Positions 23,386 to 25,046 of a DNA stretch of 25,046 nucleotides are shown here, one piece after another (the stretch's first letter is position 1; every line of letters starts with the position of its first letter). Source of the DNA: Paulinella micropora (taxonomy: Eukaryota; Cercozoa; Imbricatea; Euglyphida); contig BJOX01000191.1 of assembly GCA_009731375.1 (NCBI GenBank), positions 729,907-754,952 on the forward strand, written 5' to 3'. The translations under genes were made by a program, and so were the position numbers. The notes beneath the pieces are model-generated. The model was not told the DNA's origin, did not search any database, and was given only the letters and a program-made list of their open reading frames with translations.

Positions 23386-23500
23386 TGTTGTTGTTGTTGC
23401 TGTTGTTGTTGTTGTTGTTGTTGTTTGTGGTTGTTGTACCGATTCCGCACTCATCGTTGGTACATCGCAGGCGAGGGTAACCGTGTTTAAAGAAGTAAAC
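23087..23500 (-). CDS. Two exons at the 3' end of an unrecognised gene
   Basis: Exon 23500-23440, from TATCCATAG to ATCG/GTACAA (phase 0 to 1), reads VYFFKHGYPRLRCTNDECGI. Exon 23172-23087, from GACTTCTTACAG, reads EPGFKNVHVGKAGGVGGDTW, then PVGFPFT and stop TAA. The join makes a Gly and the phases agree. C-x4-C could be half a zinc site. The 267-bp intron is almost wholly (CAA)n and (CTA)n in sense. A Thr-rich reading from an ATG at 23454 through the repeat is also open, but is repeat translation. Confidence 0.45.
23194..23426. repeat. (GTA)n and (TTG)n
   Basis: (GTA)n at 23233-23384, (TTG)n at 23385-23425, within the intron above. Confidence 0.95.
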
Positions 23501-23548
23501 CTATGGATATATACACTCGCATACTAGTCTAGGTGAGAAGCGCGCGGC

Positions 23549-23552
<4 letters not shown>

Positions 23553-23646
<94 letters not shown>

Positions 23647-23880
23647 AGGTAAAAGAAAACTTGTGCATATCTTTATGCATACACAAAATATTTCATCAAT
23701 AGGTGCATGTATGTATGTATGTCTGTATGTATGTATGTATGTATGTATGTATGTATGTATGTATGTATGTATGTATGTGCGGCACATACGTAGGTGCATG
23801 TATGTATTATGTATTATGTAATATGTATGTATGTATGTATGTATGTATTTATGTATGTATGCATGTGTGTGTATGTAAAC
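23553..23880. repeat. (AG)n and (TATG)n
   Basis: (AG)n 23553-23641; (TATG)n 23705-23780 and 23803-23875. Confidence 0.95.
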
Positions 23881-23912
23881 ACCTGCTCGCCTTCGCGTCC
23901 AGCGTCGGCTGC

Positions 23913-24017
<105 letters not shown>

Positions 24018-24309
24018 NNNNNNNNNNNNNNNNNNNNNNNNNNNNNNNNNNNNNNNNNNNNNNNNNNNNNNNNNNNNNNNNNNNNNNNNNNNNNNNNNNN
24101 NNNNNNNNNNNNNNNNNNNNNNNNNNNNNNNNNNNNNNNNNNNNNNNNNNNNNNNNNNNNNNNNNNNNNNNNNNNNNNNNNNNNNNNNNNNNNNNNNNNN
24201 NNNNNNNNNNNNNNNNNNNNNNNNNNNNNNNNNNNNNNNNNNNNNNNNNNNNNNNNNNNNNNNNNNNNNNNNNNNNNNNNNNNNNNNNNNNNNNNNNNNN
24301 NNNNNNNNN
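24018..24309. other. Assembly gap, 292 N
   Basis: Starts after poly-A and ends in (GATA)n. Confidence 0.99.
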
Positions 24310-24455
<146 letters not shown>

Positions 24456-24898
24456 TGTTTAATATGTTTAATCTATGAGCGTGGCATAGCTGTTCAAGCC
24501 ATAAGCCTCCTATACTACCCCGGGCAGGAACTCTCAGCACTTCACAAGCTGCACACCAACTATCCGCTCGGGTTGGTACCCGTGCCCAGTTCAAGCCGAA
24601 GGGTAGCCGAGCCCTTGAGCTGTACAGGAACAACCACTAAAAAGACTCCCCCACGGACGTGTGCCATAAGGAGATGATGACACGAACAAGCCGAGGTTTC
24701 GGGAGTTCACGCGCGTTGTGAGTTACCTTCTACAACCTCGACTTCATCAACCCTTTGTATCACGACCCTGGTTCCCGGACGAGAGTTGGCCGTCTTTAGC
24801 CCTGCGCTGCGCGCGATCAACGGCGGACACAAAACCGTCGTTTTAGGGGGTTTGGTTTTAGGCCGGAGCACTGAGCAGCTGGTCACTTACATTCCCCG
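24456..24898 (+). mobile_element. Dispersed (GATA)n-ended element, copy 2 (complete in window)
   Basis: About 443 bp between two GATA arrays. From 24577 on it matches 4714-5036 with scattered substitutions and a few indels. Its 5' part contains TGGCATAGCTG, a good pol III box A match, at 24481, and box-B-like GTTCAAGCC at 24493 and 24590. Neither spacing is that of a tRNA-type SINE. No open frame. Insertion into, or growth of, GATA at its ends cannot be told apart. Confidence 0.65.

Positions 24899-25046
<148 letters not shown>

Noticed and set aside
22981-23454. Minus-strand Thr-rich protein starting at an ATG
   Set aside because: The body is (CAA)n/(CTA)n translation; splice signals in matching phase on both sides make this repeat an intron.
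24481-24602. tRNA gene or tRNA-type SINE head
   Set aside because: Box A and box B matches exist, but the spacing is wrong and no cloverleaf can be drawn.

Overview
This is a nuclear eukaryotic window, dominated by simple sequence repeats: (AG)n, (GATA)n, (TATG)n, (GTA)n, (GAA)n, (CAA)n and long poly-G or poly-C runs. Eleven N gaps are present and almost all abut repeats. Genes are broken by spliceosomal GT-AG introns that are mostly short (about 50-400 bp). The lineage is not proven. The CDC25 C-P-Q-x-Y-V type ending (CNPQDYV) resembles fungal, amoebal and green-algal CDC25 more than the animal E-P-x-x-Y-R form as I recall it, so a fungus-like eukaryote or an amoebozoan such as a myxomycete fits. 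This is inference only.

Everything I can read as coding lies on the minus strand. The clear gene is a CDC25-type (M-phase inducer) dual-specificity phosphatase at about 12056-8206, read from exon to exon by hand. It has an N-terminal Ser/Pro-rich regulatory region (exons A-E), then the rhodanese/CDC25 catalytic domain split by a 101-bp intron (exons E and F), then an assembly gap and a C-terminal region. The frame does not have to stop there. A donor inside the last C-terminal exon matches in phase a series of small, low-complexity, Ser/Pro-rich or acidic exons that can be followed down to position 148. These may be a long CDC25 tail or one or more separate genes.

From 12.06 to 16.8 kb the window is probably intergenic and repeat-filled. 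From 14.24 to 17.91 kb there is a 1.8-kb tandem duplication carrying the 3' end of a gene. Exons of one or two unrecognised genes lie at 18.9-20.3 kb and 16.8-18.7 kb. A probable multi-exon membrane protein is at 20.79-21.78 kb. Two exons with a Cys pair are at 23.09-23.50 kb. A dispersed element ending in (GATA)n occurs at 4.7-5.0 kb and again at 24.46-24.90 kb.

The most unusual pattern is that several introns contain extra copies of their own 3' end: branch/acceptor region, AG, and the first bases of the next exon. The copies are separated by microsatellite, and the complete exon is usually the copy furthest downstream. It is seen at 346-1080 (seven copies), 2778-2985 (two), 7022-7297 plus 6838-6945 (four), 5118-6445 (three), and in larger form at 14.24-17.91 kb. 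In sense orientation the intronic repeats are pyrimidine-rich. All exon borders here are hand-derived and need transcript evidence.
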